Position numbers and translations under genes: made by a program
The notes under the pieces: model-generated
Databases searched by the model: none
Told to the model about the DNA's origin: nothing
What the model saw: the letters and a program-made list of their open reading frames with translations, nothing else
Source: Hermetia illucens
Taxonomy: Eukaryota; Arthropoda; Insecta; Diptera; Stratiomyidae
Length of the DNA: 64,000 nucleotides
Direction of reading: 5' to 3'
Assembly: GCF_905115235.1 (NCBI RefSeq)
Contig: NC_051854.1
Span: 24,588,001 to 24,652,000, forward strand
In this document: one piece after another, positions 1 through 11,940 of the stretch
Position numbering within the stretch: position 1 is the stretch's first letter
How the letters are laid out: each line of letters opens with the position of its first letter

Positions 1-2285
1 GTGGACTAGCAAACTGCACATTTTGAAACTTCGCTGCTACCGAAGCAACCACAACGCCTCGGATAGAGACTGACCTCACGGCTGCGAAATATGCACACCC
101 TTTCCGATAACAGTAGTGAAGGTCTCCAAAATGCTTGCTTTCTCCAACTTGAGCGAAAAATTTCAACGATATATAGACTGCACATTCTGCGCCTACGGGA
201 AGTAAGATGGTGAGACTGTGGAGAGAACCCCCCCCCCCTTTTGCAACAAACGTGCTTTTGAATTATGGAAAGCCAAGTGGTAGCAGGCGCGAAGCGGGTC
301 TCGGGTTGCTTCTGCCTTCTAGCGTAAGACACACGCTCTTGATCTAGGAGCCGGTTTCTGGCGGACTTTTAACTGCAAGATTCTGGTCCAGGTTAGGGAG
401 CATCACAATTGTACAAGGAATGAAGAAGGATTAAGTCCACTTCAGGGGAGGCTTCCCAAACGTCATATTGTGATCGTGATGGGTGATCTAAATGCCAAGG
501 TGGGATTCGACAACAACTTGCTCGGACATGTGATGGGGAAACACGATCTCGGCGACGGAGGTTCGTGGATTTCTGAAACTTTTACCTCCCCGTTATTGGT
601 GGCATATTGTCTGAGCACAGAGCCTACCATAAAGTCAGCTGGATCTCAACTGATCCGCACCATACAAGCAATCAGTCGACTACTTCGCGATCACCAGTAA
701 ATTTAGGAGCTGTCTGTTGAAGGAGGAGTTAGGAGTTGTTGTTGCGTAACAAGGGAGGCGCTGACATCAGTCTCGAAAAGGATGACCGTCTGAGGGTCGC
801 TTACGTTTGCTTACGTCTTGCGACCGCTACTTCCCGCAGGATTCGAGAACTGCAACTCCCTAAGTTCAACATCGACCAGCCGACCAGTATGGCCAAGCTG
901 TCGCTCGACAGGAGGGAGCTATCTTACTGATCGAACAGCACATATACCAAGTAACCCGCCTGAGAATATAGACGACCATTGGGCCGCCATTAAAAATCTT
1001 TTTTCTCAGGTGCTACACAGATCGTCGGAAATAATGTACGTCGGAAATAATATACGCCATGATGAGAGAGAATATGCTATTGCGCTGATCAGAGAAGCGG
1101 AAGATGCCGCAGATCGCAGTAACTTCAGGAGTGTGTACCGCATCACGAAAGAGCTTCCAACGCTCGACTTCTCATCCACGATGATGAACAACTGAAGAGG
1201 TAGAAAGAACACTTCACCACGATTCCTCCTATCGTGGATGAAATGGCTAGTCGTCGTAACATGAGGATACGCACTGTTTCTCTAAGAAGAAAATAATTTC
1301 GGCCATCAATCCAATCAAACGGAGGAGAACCGCTGGGCTTGAGGGTCTCCCAGCAGAGCTCCACCGAGGTAAAATCTTTGAGGATTTTTAGGTCCAAAGT
1401 GGAGTCCGCCAGAGTTGCATCCTGTCACCTGTTGGAATGCTAGCTTATCCAGAGAACATCGAGAATTCAATAAACTGTAACATCTTTCCTTAAACACCTC
1501 GACTGCGCTGATGACATCTTTTTGCTCTATCAACGGGTCATGGAATTTGGCCAAATAGCTCTGAATTTAGAAAAAGTTGCAAGTAGAGTTGGACCAAAAT
1601 TCTCGGTCTAACAAATCAACGCACTCTTCCTATCTGCATTAATCGGCAGAGCATTAAAAGCGTCGATCACTTTCTATGTCTAGGAAGCGTGGTTTCTGCC
1701 GACGGTGGCACCGAACTGGATGATGCCCGATTCATTAACAGCACAAGATCCGCTTTCGTTGTCCTGTCTAAAATCTTGAAATGCAGGTATCTCATCACCA
1801 AGATCAAGTTGGGACTGTTCTTTGCTATTGTTCTTTCTGTATTGCTATATTAGAGCAGCACATGGAAAGTGAACTCCACTGTTACTCACAAGTCCTAAGC
1901 TTTCGTGAATACCTGTCTGCGACATGTCATCGGATCGCGCTGGCCTAATACTATCTCAAACGAATAACTTGGTCGTCGCGCTGGCCTGCCATTCGTGCAC
2001 ACTGTGATCGGAAGACAGAAGTAGCAGTGGATAGGTCATATTTTAAGGACGGATGACAACTGCATTGCGGACTATGCCATGTAATGGTATCCACTCTTCC
2101 AAGATGGCCGACAAGTGGGTACTTGGTGCAGAACAGGAGAGAAGGAGCGCGAACGTCTCGGGAAGGTGTGGGGATAGCTGAAGCACATTTTAGGTAACCA
2201 CGAGCGATGGCGCGTAGTTGTGGTTAACACGCTGTACCCCACCAAGTGGTGAATAGTAACCATATTTAGTTCTTTTGTCAATCCG
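1..2285 (+). mobile_element. RTE-like LINE, decayed copy (APE + RT)
   Basis: Non-LTR retrotransposon without RNase H. Translating the plus strand in shifting frames gives the apurinic endonuclease (a RLHILRLREVRW-like stretch near 155-210, then GDLNAKVG near 482-505), the DHH-type end of the nuclease near 760-830, the reverse transcriptase active site as CADD (1504-1515, usual YADD), the downstream LGSVVSADGG motif near 1675-1710, and the C-terminal tail ending near 2280. The fingers part of the RT between about 1200 and 1500 is short, so there is internal deletion as well as many frame changes. The left end is cut by the window edge. An 11-base C run at 228-238 lies inside it. Family assignment rests on motif recognition of RTE/BovB-like proteins; the exact clade is less certain. 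Not functional. Confidence 0.8.
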
Positions 2286-2648
2286 GTTTGCTAAAAAACC
2301 AACCTTTCCGCAAAATTTTTCTATTCCTGAAACAAGAAAGAAAATGGCCAGGTTCACCTTTTTACTTTTGAAAATATATCTAAATCAACCTGTGGAATAG
2401 CGGACATCGTTCCAACTGAACCTACAGAATACAAGCGACCGAGGAGAATTCTACCCGAGGCAGGGAAGACAGCTAGTTTGAAAAGGGTATTCATTGATGT
2501 GAATAGTAAAAGAACGCGGGCAAATCCTCACTCTTCCTCTCTAAATTAAGCTTAAGTTCCATTCACATTAAAGACGATGAGTTGCTAATTACTTATTCAT
2601 TTATTCAAAGCATTGCTGCGATCTAAAAACCATGACTGAGTATGTCAT

Positions 2649-3386
2649 TTAAGGATTTGCGGTCCAGCGAGCCCAGGTCCTGATTTCATTGTACAACCTT
2701 TCACCAGGGCATTCAGTAGCGTAAGCTTGTCTGTGTCCAATCAACTTGTAGCTTCCTGAAATCCTTCCTTCGTTAACTCCTTGAGCAATGAAGTTCTTGG
2801 CAGCAGTAAGCATGTTTGCTGGTGGCAAGGCAGCTGAAAGGATTTAATTTAATATAAGAATAATTTGAATTGAGTCTAACCGATATCCTCGTATAAACGA
2901 TGTGAATTGCAGGATAATTATAAGAAACACAAAACTTACTCCTGAAATCACCAATCAACAAAAGTCCAACACTTCGGGAATTGTATCCTGGAGTGTGAGC
3001 ACCTTCTACGTTCCAGCCACGACCTTCGTAGATATTACCATCACCACCAACAGCAAAACTGTAACCAATATCGGGCCATCCATTGGTGTTCATGTGGAAG
3101 TTTTGCATGGACCTCATGGCTGCCTTACAAGCGTCGGTGTTGTAACATACTCCTGGTTCGTATGAGTGATGAATCACAACATATGGAATAATTCCGTTGA
3201 ACCTTGACACGAAATTGGGTGCACGAGCCCCCCAAGCAGCACGGGTGATCAAAGCTCCCAAATTCTCATGAACGAGAACTATTCAGAAAATGGTATTGAT
3301 TTAAAAATTGGAATAAGGAGGTCAAAGATCTTTCTATATAAAGAATTACCAGAGAGAACAAGGACAATTCCCACTAGTTTGAACAT
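2649..3386 (-). CDS. PGRP-SC: PGRP-SC-type peptidoglycan amidase, copy 1
   Basis: Secreted short peptidoglycan recognition protein, predicted N-acetylmuramoyl-L-alanine amidase cutting the stem peptide from peptidoglycan outside the cell. Exons on the minus strand: 3386-3350, 3278-2940, 2833-2649 (37+339+185 nt, 186 aa), introns of 71 and 106 bp with GT/AG ends. Exon 1 encodes only MFKLVGIVLVLS, the core of the signal peptide; the mature protein starts around residues 18-21. Zinc ligands by family alignment are His49, His159 and Cys167, with Tyr85 and Thr165 as catalytic partners; Cys57-Cys63 form the conserved disulfide. Gly79, Trp80 and Arg99 are the residues linked to DAP-type peptidoglycan in fly PGRPs. 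It has Thr24 where most copies have Ser. A poly(A) signal lies at 2600-2605 and a TATA box at 3434-3441. It groups with copies 2 and 3. No defects seen. Confidence 0.96.
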
Positions 3387-3433
3387 TTTGCTAGATTGCT
3401 CGAATCTAATTTGCATTGGCAAATCGGCTAGAG

Positions 3434-3542
3434 TTTATATACGATCGCGATACCCTGGGAATAGGTTGTCGGTCACAAAACTCCGACAAAATGCATTAAT
3501 CAATTATTAATAACAATAATAGAAATAGATACCATCGATAAG
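3434..3542 (-). promoter_or_regulatory. Promoter of PGRP copy 1
   Basis: Reading toward the gene: a GATAAG site at 3537-3542 (plus-strand orientation), the conserved TGATTAAT block (minus strand, 3495-3502) and a TATATAAA box at 3434-3441, 48 bp before the ATG. The same three blocks, in the same order and spacing, precede all seven copies. GATA factors drive gut and fat-body immune genes in flies, so a gut/fat-body role is a reasonable inference. Confidence 0.75.
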
Positions 3543-4010
3543 CTAAGCTCTACTAGTATTTCGAAAAGTCTGTTGGTAAATATCTTCAAAAATAATGTCG
3601 AGGAGCATGAACACTCGCACTAATTAAATTTCACTCTCGTTATCACAAAATCTACAAACTTGCTTAAATTATAATAGAAATCTTTTAAAGCTCTTGAATT
3701 TAGTTTCACCTGTGATGTATTAAGAGCGTCTTATTGAGCATCTACGCAACGATATTTATTTTATCAACACCTTTCCAATTTAAATCAAGTTTAAATAAAA
3801 GGAGGCTTAGATATTTTCAATTGGATCGAAAGATGATTTGCATTTTGAAGAAATGGGAAGCAATAAAAGACTTTCAGGTCCCCATAAAGCGAATAAAACC
3901 TTCGTCTTCTTGTTTAGCCTTTGTCCTTTTCGATAGCAAACACGGCTCATCTTGACTTCGCCAATGCTTCGGTAATCTTCTTAGTACAGATGGGCTCGAC
4001 AGTTTCTTAA
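3543..4010. repeat. Upstream arm of the copy 1/copy 2 inverted duplication
   Basis: No gene. Its reverse complement resembles the region upstream of copy 2 (about 10150-10560): both carry a shared run around TATCGAAAAGGACAAAG (near 3922-3938 here, minus strand; near 10225-10241 there) and a GTACTAAG...ATTACCG block. This shows the two genes and their 5' flanks were duplicated as an inverted pair. Confidence 0.7.
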
Positions 4011-4012
4011 AT

Positions 4013-4335
4013 CTTCTTCTTCAGCGTTTATCCCGTTCAGAAGCGGGGTCAGCTCGTTTTGATGAATTGCGCCATTTTCCTCGGTCATACGCCGCGAGAG
4101 ATAGTTAAATAACCTCTTATATAACCATTATTGTTTCGACCGACCCACTTTTTTCTTTTATGGGTTTTGCACGGATGAAATTGGGAGGTTTTTAAATCTC
4201 CGCCTCCATATCAAATCATATTTGTTTCGATCCGCCCTTAAATCGTTTTCCATCGATTTAGACGTTTAGGCCACGTAAGGCCAAACCACTGAAGACGCCT
4301 CACGATTCTGCACAATGGTTTCAAGCCCCCATCGG
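4013..4335 (-). mobile_element. RTE-like LINE (family B) 3' fragment
   Basis: Minus-strand translation gives the C-terminal RLQWFG...LNRWKTI tail of the same RTE-like family seen complete at 43.1-44.9 kb, ending with the family's 3' signature (GCTGACCCCGCTTCTGAACG, then a GAAGAA run at 4013-4030). It lies just upstream of copy 1; a sister remnant sits at the matching place upstream of copy 2. Confidence 0.7.
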
Positions 4336-4448
4336 TCCATGAAGGTCCTCAGATAATGAAAAATATTCTAATTAATGCAGTTTTATTCAAGTTTCTCTAT
4401 TTCGGCCTATTCTCTATCTGAGAACCCGTGGGGAATCGCCTAGCGGAC

Positions 4449-4470
4449 GTACATGTACGTACGTACGTAC
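4449..4470. repeat. GTAC tandem repeat
   Basis: A self-complementary GTAC microsatellite with one CATG interruption. No function seen. Confidence 0.9.
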
Positions 4471-4509
4471 TCTGTTCACCATTGGCTGACAACGTTAATG
4501 AGATGTTTA

Positions 4510-6010
4510 ATGAAATGGGTGAGTAAAGGGTAATATGTGTCTCAAGGGGGCCACACTGCAATTCTCAACAAATGAATGGATAACACACGCTAATTTAACA
4601 CCTACAACTTCACTACCAAGCGGCTTAAGCCGATAGATGGGCACTAATGATACGTCCAGCAACTTATCAGTTCTACTGATCAATCGACATGGGCCCTGGT
4701 ACGAATGTTGGAGTATTTTCTCTGGCCAATCGTTACAGATGAAGACATGGCATGTTGTCGCTAGACCTTTGCATTTGAAAACTGCTTTCCTTGATCTGTG
4801 GTGACCCGAAGTGGTATGCCATACCTGGAGATCCATGTGTCAAGGAATGCTCGGGCAACGGTGCTGGTTTCTTGACCAGAGATTGGTGCTACTTCTGGTC
4901 AACGTGTGAAGTAGTCTTCCATGGTCAGGCAACAGAGTTACCGCTCACAATAAGGCATAACGGTAAGATCCAGATGAATAGTGGCGCAAAAATCCCGACT
5001 GGTGCAGTCACATGACGAATCACTTTATTATTGCAATTGTTGCAACCACGCGTCTAATTCCTGCAATCGGTTTTGACCGATGGCCAAACATACCTTTGTG
5101 TTACCAGTTTAACGGTGGTGTTTCTTTCTGGGTACTAATAACTGTTAAAAATTGTTCTTCGGAATGGATGAGTGATGTAAGGTCGGATGATACCAGTAGA
5201 TACATCACACCATAGCTTGCAGCTGACCCCCGGAACCTGGAATCGCTTTAGTCGAAGCCATGTGTTGTCCTTCATCCGCGGACTGAGGCGCTGCAAGCTT
5301 TGCGAAATCTATAATTGATTGCAACTCCTAAATGCCCGACAACGATATCGTAACCGGATGCGCGGTGGGTATCGGTGCTAAACTGCCCAATATAATCTAG
5401 ATGGCGAAATTGACATAATGAGCACTCGTTCTTCTCGTGGAAGGCGAAGGTTAGCGGCTTGTGATCCTTAAAGGTGATGAACTCCTCTGCCTCAACCATA
5501 TGACAAAAGTGTTTCATCGCTAGGTACCTAACCAGTAGTTTCTGGTCGTACGCTCTGTATTTACGTTCCGCTGGACCGAGCTTTTTTGAAAAGAAAGCCA
5601 ATGGTTGCCAGCAACAATTCATCCGCTGTTGAGGGACTGCTCCAATCGCGATGTCAGATGCATCGCAGAAAATGTCCAAAGGTGTGTCAAATTTTGGATG
5701 TGCATGCAGCGTCGCCTGTACCAATGCGGTTTTGGAAGCTTCAAAAGCTACATTAGATTGGTTGGTCCAGTTGATTGGGGAATTTCCTTTAATTTCGTTG
5801 TGAAGGATATCGTGGAGTGGTGCCTGTACTGCTGCTGCTCTGGGTATGAACCTTCAGGAAAAATTTTAGATACCCAAGAATGTGCTAAGCTGCTTCACGA
5901 TGCTTGGTTGCGGCTATGGTTTAATTGGCAAGGGATCTGTCCCATTTTGAGACAAGGTATCCTAAGAAACTGAAACCGTGGTAACCAAAAACGCATTTGC
6001 TTGGGTTCAC
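4510..6010 (-). mobile_element. Ty3/gypsy LTR retrotransposon fossil, pol fragment
   Basis: Fossil of a Ty3/gypsy element on the minus strand. Recognisable parts are the end of the reverse transcriptase (about 5990-5730), the RNase H domain (about 5730-5270, with a CDASD-type start and a DHKPLTF motif) and the C-terminal pol region (about 4960-4510). No LTRs or gag were recognised. It is clearly broken, with several breaks, and looks old. Confidence 0.75.
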
Positions 6011-6394
6011 CATATTGTTTTAAGAGTTCTTAAGTGGCCGGCGTGCCCTTCACGTCAAGATGAAGCGAAGCGCAAAAATGTCATAAGCCCTATTTGGAAA
6101 AAATGCAACAAACTCTGCTGAGAGAACTGTAGAGGAAATCGTTATTGTTTACTTATAACATGTACACAGTGTTTTTAAAAATAGTCATATGAGGGCTTCA
6201 TCCCTTCTCAGTTGTGGGCGAATACAAGGGATATTTCAATTTCGTCAACTTCAATCAAAATAAATCGATCGGTACTGTACAAAATATTCTCTGAAGTCCA
6301 GTAAAGTTGGTTAGATTCATCAGAATGACAATAAGTCAGCCTAGCACCTAAGTAAAGATTCGAAACCAACTAACAATATGTTTCGGCACAGACT
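6011..6394. other. No feature recognised
   Basis: AT-rich sequence between the gypsy relic and a LINE 3' end. I see no coding signal or known repeat here. Confidence 0.5.
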
Positions 6395-6590
6395 CCGGAT
6401 TAAAGCAAGGGGCATCATCACCATCATTAACGGCGCAACAACCAGTATCCGGTCTATGCCTGCCTTAATAAGGAACTCCAGACCTCCCGGTTTTGCGCCG
6501 AGGTCCACCAATTCGATATCCCTAAAAGCTGTCTGGCGTCCTGACCTACGCCATCGCTCCATCTTAGGCAAGGTCTGCCACTTCACCATT
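6395..6590 (-). mobile_element. RTE-like LINE (family C) 3' end
   Basis: A short 5'-truncated piece. The minus strand reads the C-terminal RQTAFRDIELVDLGAKPG tail, then the 3' UTR ending GGTTGTTGCGCC (6443-6432) and a degenerate ATG/ATGG repeat tail. The same tail ends the copies at 50.4 and 59.7 kb. The GTTGCGCC block is also found at the 3' end of the SINE at 57.3 kb. Confidence 0.75.
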
Positions 6591-6899
6591 ATTGAGCATC
6601 GCTATACAGTACATAACCCGAAAGATGCCAGTAGAGCCAGTAGAGCTAAATAGTAGCCAATGCGGATAATACAAATATCCTGGAACGATCGAAAAAGAGC
6701 GCGAAACAGACCCTGGTGAAGCTTGACAAAGTAGCGTAAGGAAAGAGGGCCTAAAAATGTACAGTGAAACTGTACACTTAAGCCCGCAAGGACCCCTGCC
6801 CGGGATATGAGCAAAAGCACAACAGCCATGAAACTCGCACAAGCAGGCCAACCGCAAATAACCGAGCCGACATCACATCCTCAAGGAATTCTAGTGGAC

Positions 6900-9800
6900 C
6901 ATATGCACTCAGAGGGCTATCCCGATTTCCAAATATCCTCCGGTGGCCCGGTAGGAAGAGCCATTTCAGATAAATCCTTCGCAGACTTGGGTCTGATTGC
7001 CCCCCTCAAGTACGTGGAGACGGCATTCTCCAACGGGATCACTGCCAATTCAGAGACAGTGCGATGGACAGACGTCACCCGCAAAGCTCGGCTTCTGCGT
7101 TCTTTAACTAAGCGCTACGCTCCTTGTCAAGGGCATAAGTCCATATCTCCACGACGAGTGGAACGGACTGCGTTGCATTCATAAGAAGTATATGTCCAGC
7201 ACTCAAAGTTCGTCATTAACCGATACTGTAGCTGCAAAATTGTCCGTTACGGTTTCAAATTGCTTGTAAAAGCTCATTTTCGAGCCCAAAATATTTAATC
7301 GATGGTTTTGATTCTATAGTCAAACAGGCTGGTTCGGTTTTATCCAGCGCAAGACGCAGTCATTTACCCGTTTACCGATCGCTCCACTGTGTCAAGTGTG
7401 ATTTGTTCCTGTTCAACAGTGTGTTCGGCACAAGGGCCGCAACACCATCCCCATAATCAAGCAAGCGTAACCCCTCTATCATTTCGAATCTTAACAAACT
7501 ATCGTAGGAAGCGTTTCAGAGGTCCGGCCCTAGGATAGATCTCTGTGCTACCCCCGACGTGAGCTCTCTCTTTAATATCCCATAAAGCAGGAAGAAGTCT
7601 CTCAGGTAATCACTCAATATCCGTAAGAGATAACTCGGCACGTGGGATAAATTTTCTTGTATACCTAGCATATATGAAGGCATTTCTAATCGATCGATGG
7701 CTGTGTACCTCAGCTCGATGAACCACATCCACGACCTGCTTAACAACATCCACCGTGGATCTCCTTGTTCTAAAACTCAACTAGCTTTGGAACAAGTCCT
7801 CAGCAGATATCTACTACTGATGAGCTTTTCGAGCACCTTCTCGACCGTGTCAAGCATCCACAACGGTCGATATGAAAGAAAGCAACGCAGGATCTCCTTT
7901 TTTGGTGATCAACCCAAGCATCGGTATCTTCTAGGGACATGGAAATATGCACTCCTTCAGGCAAGCGTTAAATGCGTATAGCAATAGGTCTGGTCGATGG
8001 TGGAACACCGGTTTATATACTTCTGTCAGAATACCATCAATACCTCTCACCTTCCTATTTTTATAGTGAGAACTGCCTCTTCAAGCTCTTTCATGGTACA
8101 AAAAGGCAGTCCTCGACGCCTTCCGCGGTGTTGCCATCAACCTGTATGAGCTGTCTAAGGAAGAATTCCCGCAAAATCTTTATTGTGCTGCAGAGTTTAA
8201 ATAATATGTACTCTCCCATTGTGGTGCAGGCCCCATCCCCGACGTTTGAACTTCGTGCAAACGATGAAGCTAGCTGAACTCACTCCACAAGTCGGCAATT
8301 TCCGTCGTTGAGCAATCTATAGAAGATGTGTCACGGTTCCGCAGACTATCGTTACCAGGTTCATAATTGAAATTACGGCAGTGCCAGCTACATTGCCAAC
8401 ACTTCCAAAGTGCCCTCCAGCATGACTCTGCCTGTTCCAAGAGGTTCTACGGATCTCTCGATGTTCACCTTCGCAACGTTTCACGCACAGGGCAGTGTAG
8501 CAAGCTGGTGTATGATAACAAATAATGTTAACCAAATTGAATGCAATGTATTAGTGGTCCAGAAGTCCTTCAGAACTTGCCATGCATCCACCGACGGCGC
8601 CGTGATTTCGACGCAAATATTTGCCTGGACGCCGAACCGTTGGCATTGATCTGATGTTTAAACCTACAAGCCTGGTTGTCAGTATTTCCAGGATTCTGGG
8701 CGACGCATGCTCCATTCAAGTGTCCTGGCATTGAAGTTGCCCCCTACCAGGATACGCCCCTTCTTGCCCAAAGCGGTGTCCTGCAGAGCATCAAGCCTGC
8801 GTAGAAAGGCTTCCTTCGTCTCATTTGATGTTAGATAAACATTAAAAAACCTTATCCCTAAACACTGAATCCAAACAAAGCCATCCCCTCGGCTTTAAGC
8901 AAAAACCCGAAGTTGAGTGCCGTCCCGAAACCACATGGCAATGGTCCAGATAAACTAAGATAACATGAATCTGGGCACTTGTTTCGATACTTTTCACTCA
9001 TAAGCACTAGATCAGTTTTGAGCGGTTGCATTTGGTTGTTGATTTGCAGGATGCGGATCATATATGAAGCGTCCTAGCTCCTTCCAGCTCCGCCATGAAG
9101 ACTGGATATCGTCTCAAACCCGCAGTGTTGCCACGCTCTCACCAGACACGACCTTAGCGACCTACCTGGCATCTGCGGCATGGTGCCCTCTTGGCAATTC
9201 CCCGCATGTTTTAGACGTATGCCCACAGTCTATGTACTAGTAACACTTAATGGGGACTACCTGCATTCGTGCGCAACATATTTCGGTACCAATTCTTTTT
9301 TTTGCTGCTATTAAGGAGTTTCCTTATGTATTGCTCAGCAACTTCCACCACACCGACTTTTTGGCCTCGAGGATTCGCAGAAATGACACCTGCCGGACGG
9401 ATTGCTGGTTATTCACACTTGATAACCTCCTCCACTTTGACTTTTTCTTTGAGACAATCAAGATCTGGGATTTCAAGTGAGCACATAGGCTCTTAACTAT
9501 AAATCAAAACGTGCTCTCTTATTAGCCCGTACCCGCGTTCCTTCGTATTCTCCTTAGGTAATGCATCATTTGTATACGTCTTGGCTTTTGGTAAACGATT
9601 TTCTAACGGAGTGGTGTTTTGTTTTCTTTTGTACTTCTTTGCCTTCTTTTTTTGAGTACTAGGGACTACTTGGTGGAAGTCTCCTTCAGACGCACCTTCC
9701 TCTTTCGCTTTTTCCTAGCTAGCTCTTTGTGGCACTTACGATGTTCTCAACAGCAAGCGCGATTGTTTCTGCTTTACGTGCGTCTTCCATGCGACCCACG

Positions 9801-9990
9801 AGACTTTCCAATTCCACCAACCCATTTTCCATGCGTTAGCTGACTTTTTTTTAAGGAATGGTGTCACATGAAATCCACAACAGCCAGGCATTTCCTGATT
9901 AGTCTTTCCTCTGCGGTTCTAACAATGAGAGTCGCTTTCAATCCGCTTCTGTCCGAATACACCTGCTCAGTTTCAGCACTTTATTTCTAG
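6900..9990 (-). mobile_element. R1-clade LINE (family A), decayed copy
   Basis: Minus-strand R1-type element. ORF1 region 9990-9150, with a basic, Lys/Arg-rich first half and a single recognisable zinc-knuckle remnant (CY.YIDCGHTSKTC near 9230-9190). ORF2 begins near 9061 (MIRILQIN), with the endonuclease stretch LVLMSEKYRNK near 9000-8970 and GRILVGGNFNARTLEW near 8755-8705. RT is represented by a TSGVAQRSILGPDL stretch (7558-7516) and a degenerate active-site region near 7480-7440. The C-terminus runs to about 6950. Many stops and frame changes and loss of the middle of RT show it is dead. The same family occurs at 23.75-26.3 kb and 39.1-40.8 kb on the plus strand. Confidence 0.8.
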
Positions 9991-10059
9991 ATTTTTATCC
10001 GGATCTTGGTGTCTCGTCGGATGTTTCAGCTTTTCCTGGCTATATAATCCATGTTGAAG

Positions 10060-10150
10060 AGAACTCAACAACTAAAATGAGCCTAAACGTCTAAATTGAT
10101 GGAAAACAACTTAAAGGCCGACACCCGGGGATAGCTTCATACCGACAAAG
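10060..10150 (+). mobile_element. RTE-like family B remnant, sister of 4.0-4.3 kb
   Basis: About 90 bp matching the GCCTAAACGTCTAAAT...GATGGAAAAC run of the fragment at 4013-4335, in the same position relative to its PGRP gene. This supports insertion before the copy 1/copy 2 duplication. Confidence 0.55.
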
Positions 10151-10575
10151 ATTTAAAAAAGCTTCCGCGACCACCCGTACTAAGCAAATTACCGGCGAAC
10201 TCGATTAAGACAATCTGTGTCACCTATCGAAAAGGACAAAGACTAAATTTGTATTCGCTTTTTGGCAATCTGAAACTCGTAAATGTTTTCCATTTCCTCA
10301 AAATGCAAATACATTTCAATCAAATTGAGAATTTCGAAGCCTCCCTTCATATACAAATTATTGAAATTGCAAAGATTTTGATAAGAAAAATCTTTGCGTA
10401 GACGTCTGTTAAGATGCTCTCAATATACCTCGAAGAAACTAAATTCCAAAGTTTTCAAAGATTTCCATAATAATTTAAGTAAATTCGTTGATTTTGCGAT
10501 AACGAAAATGAAATTTAATTAGTGATAAGGCTCACGGTTCCTGATGTTACTTTAGGAAATACCAGTAGAGATTAG

Positions 10576-10711
10576 TTTATCGATTGTATCTAATTCTATT
10601 ATTGTTATTAACAAGTGATTAATGTATGTTATTTTAATTGCAGTTTTGCGCAAAAACAATAGGTTCTCAGGGTGCCGCCCTCGTATATAAGCCCCAGCCG
10701 AATTTTCAGTG
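10576..10711 (+). promoter_or_regulatory. Promoter of PGRP copy 2
   Basis: A GATA-type site in the variant form TTTATC (10576-10581), TGATTAAT (10616-10623) and TATATAA (10684-10690), with a possible arthropod initiator TCAGTG at 10706-10711. It is the only one of the seven promoters whose GATA core is GATAAA rather than GATAAG. Confidence 0.75.
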
Positions 10712-10738
10712 CACATTAGATTGCAAAAATCTAGCAAA

Positions 10739-11472
10739 ATGTTCAAACTAGTGGGAGTTGCCCTTGTTCTCTCCGGTAATTTATTATATTAAAAAGTTTT
10801 GAATTTGCATAAAACTTTTAATTTTTCAAAAATTTTCCAACAGTTCTCGTTCATGAGAATTTGGGAGCTTTGATCAGCCGTGCCGCTTGGGGAGCTCGCA
10901 CACCCAATTTCGTATCAAGGTTCAACGGAATCATCCCATATGTTGTGATTCATCACTCATACGAACCAGGAGTATGTTACAACACCGACGCTTGTAAGGC
11001 AGCCATGAGGTCCATGCAAAACTTCCACATGAACACCAATGGATGGCCCGATATTGGTTACAGTTTTGCCGTTGGTGGTGATGGTAACATCTACGAAGGT
11101 CGTGGCTGGAACGTTGAAGGAGCTCACACTCCAGGATACAATTCCCGAAGTGTTGGACTTTTGTTGATTGGTGATTTCAGGAGTAAGTTTTGTTTTCTTA
11201 TAATTCTTCCTGAGTTGTCATCTTTTATATAAGGATATCGATTGGGCTGAATATAAATCATTCTTATATGAAATTAAATCCTTTCAGCTGCCTTGCCACC
11301 AGCAAACATGCTTACTGCTGCCAAGAACTTCATTGCTCAAGGAGTTAACGAAGGAAGGATTTCAGGAAGCTACAAGTTGATTGGACACAGACAAGCTTAC
11401 GCTACTGAATGCCCTGGTGAAAGGTTGTACAATGAAATCAGGACCTGGGCTCGCTGGACCGCAAATCCTTAA
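10739..11472 (+). CDS. PGRP-SC: PGRP-SC-type peptidoglycan amidase, copy 2
   Basis: Exons 10739-10775, 10844-11182, 11288-11472 give 186 aa; introns are 68 and 105 bp. Secreted amidase with zinc ligands His49, His159 and Cys167, Tyr85 and Thr165, the Cys57-Cys63 pair and the DAP-associated Gly79-Trp80...Arg99. The signal peptide reads MFKLVGVALVLS, with Val7-Ala8 unlike the Ile-Val of most other copies. Residue 32 is Thr (codon at 10900-10902) where the other copies have Ala. The start ATG lies 49 bp after the TATA box. The poly(A) signal is at 11516-11521. From the end of intron 1 to just past the stop this gene is nearly identical to copy 3, intron 2 included. Confidence 0.97.
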
Positions 11473-11529
11473 ATGAAATACTCTCTCGCGGTTTTGAGAT
11501 CACGGCAATGTTTTAAATAAATGAGTCAG

Positions 11530-11940
11530 TAATCAGCAACTCATTGTTTTTTATTAGAAAGAGATTTAGATTTACATTACAGGAGAATAGTGATCAAAGA
11601 ACTTACAATTGACCGACTGAGTGTGAACGTGTCTTTTAAGGGGGTTGTATTCTCCTTTCGAATTTTTACAGATCACTTGTATTCTATAGACTCAGTGTTG
11701 AATGGACCTTCGGATGAACTAACGTTTGAAGGATGTTTAGTATGTTACAAAATTCCAAAAATTAAAGGTGCAGCAACTGCAATTGTGATTACATATATGA
11801 CACAATATAGAAGAGGCATCCGAAGATATACGTATATGGAGATGCTAATGCGCAGGTCAGATAGGTGCGAACAGAACACCCATCTGAGAATAAAAATTGG
11901 CTATAGGAAAGATACTCAGAAATGAAACGAAACATGAAGG
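11530..11940. other. Copy 2 downstream flank, nothing recognised
   Basis: AT-rich sequence after the poly(A) site. An open frame at 11590-11925 encodes a 111-residue stretch with no recognisable domain; I do not call it a gene. Confidence 0.5.

Noticed and set aside
2902-3165. Antisense open frame opposite PGRP exon 2, also opposite copies 4 and 6
   Set aside because: It mirrors the strongly conserved coding strand; the frames lack their own start context and are explained by codon composition.
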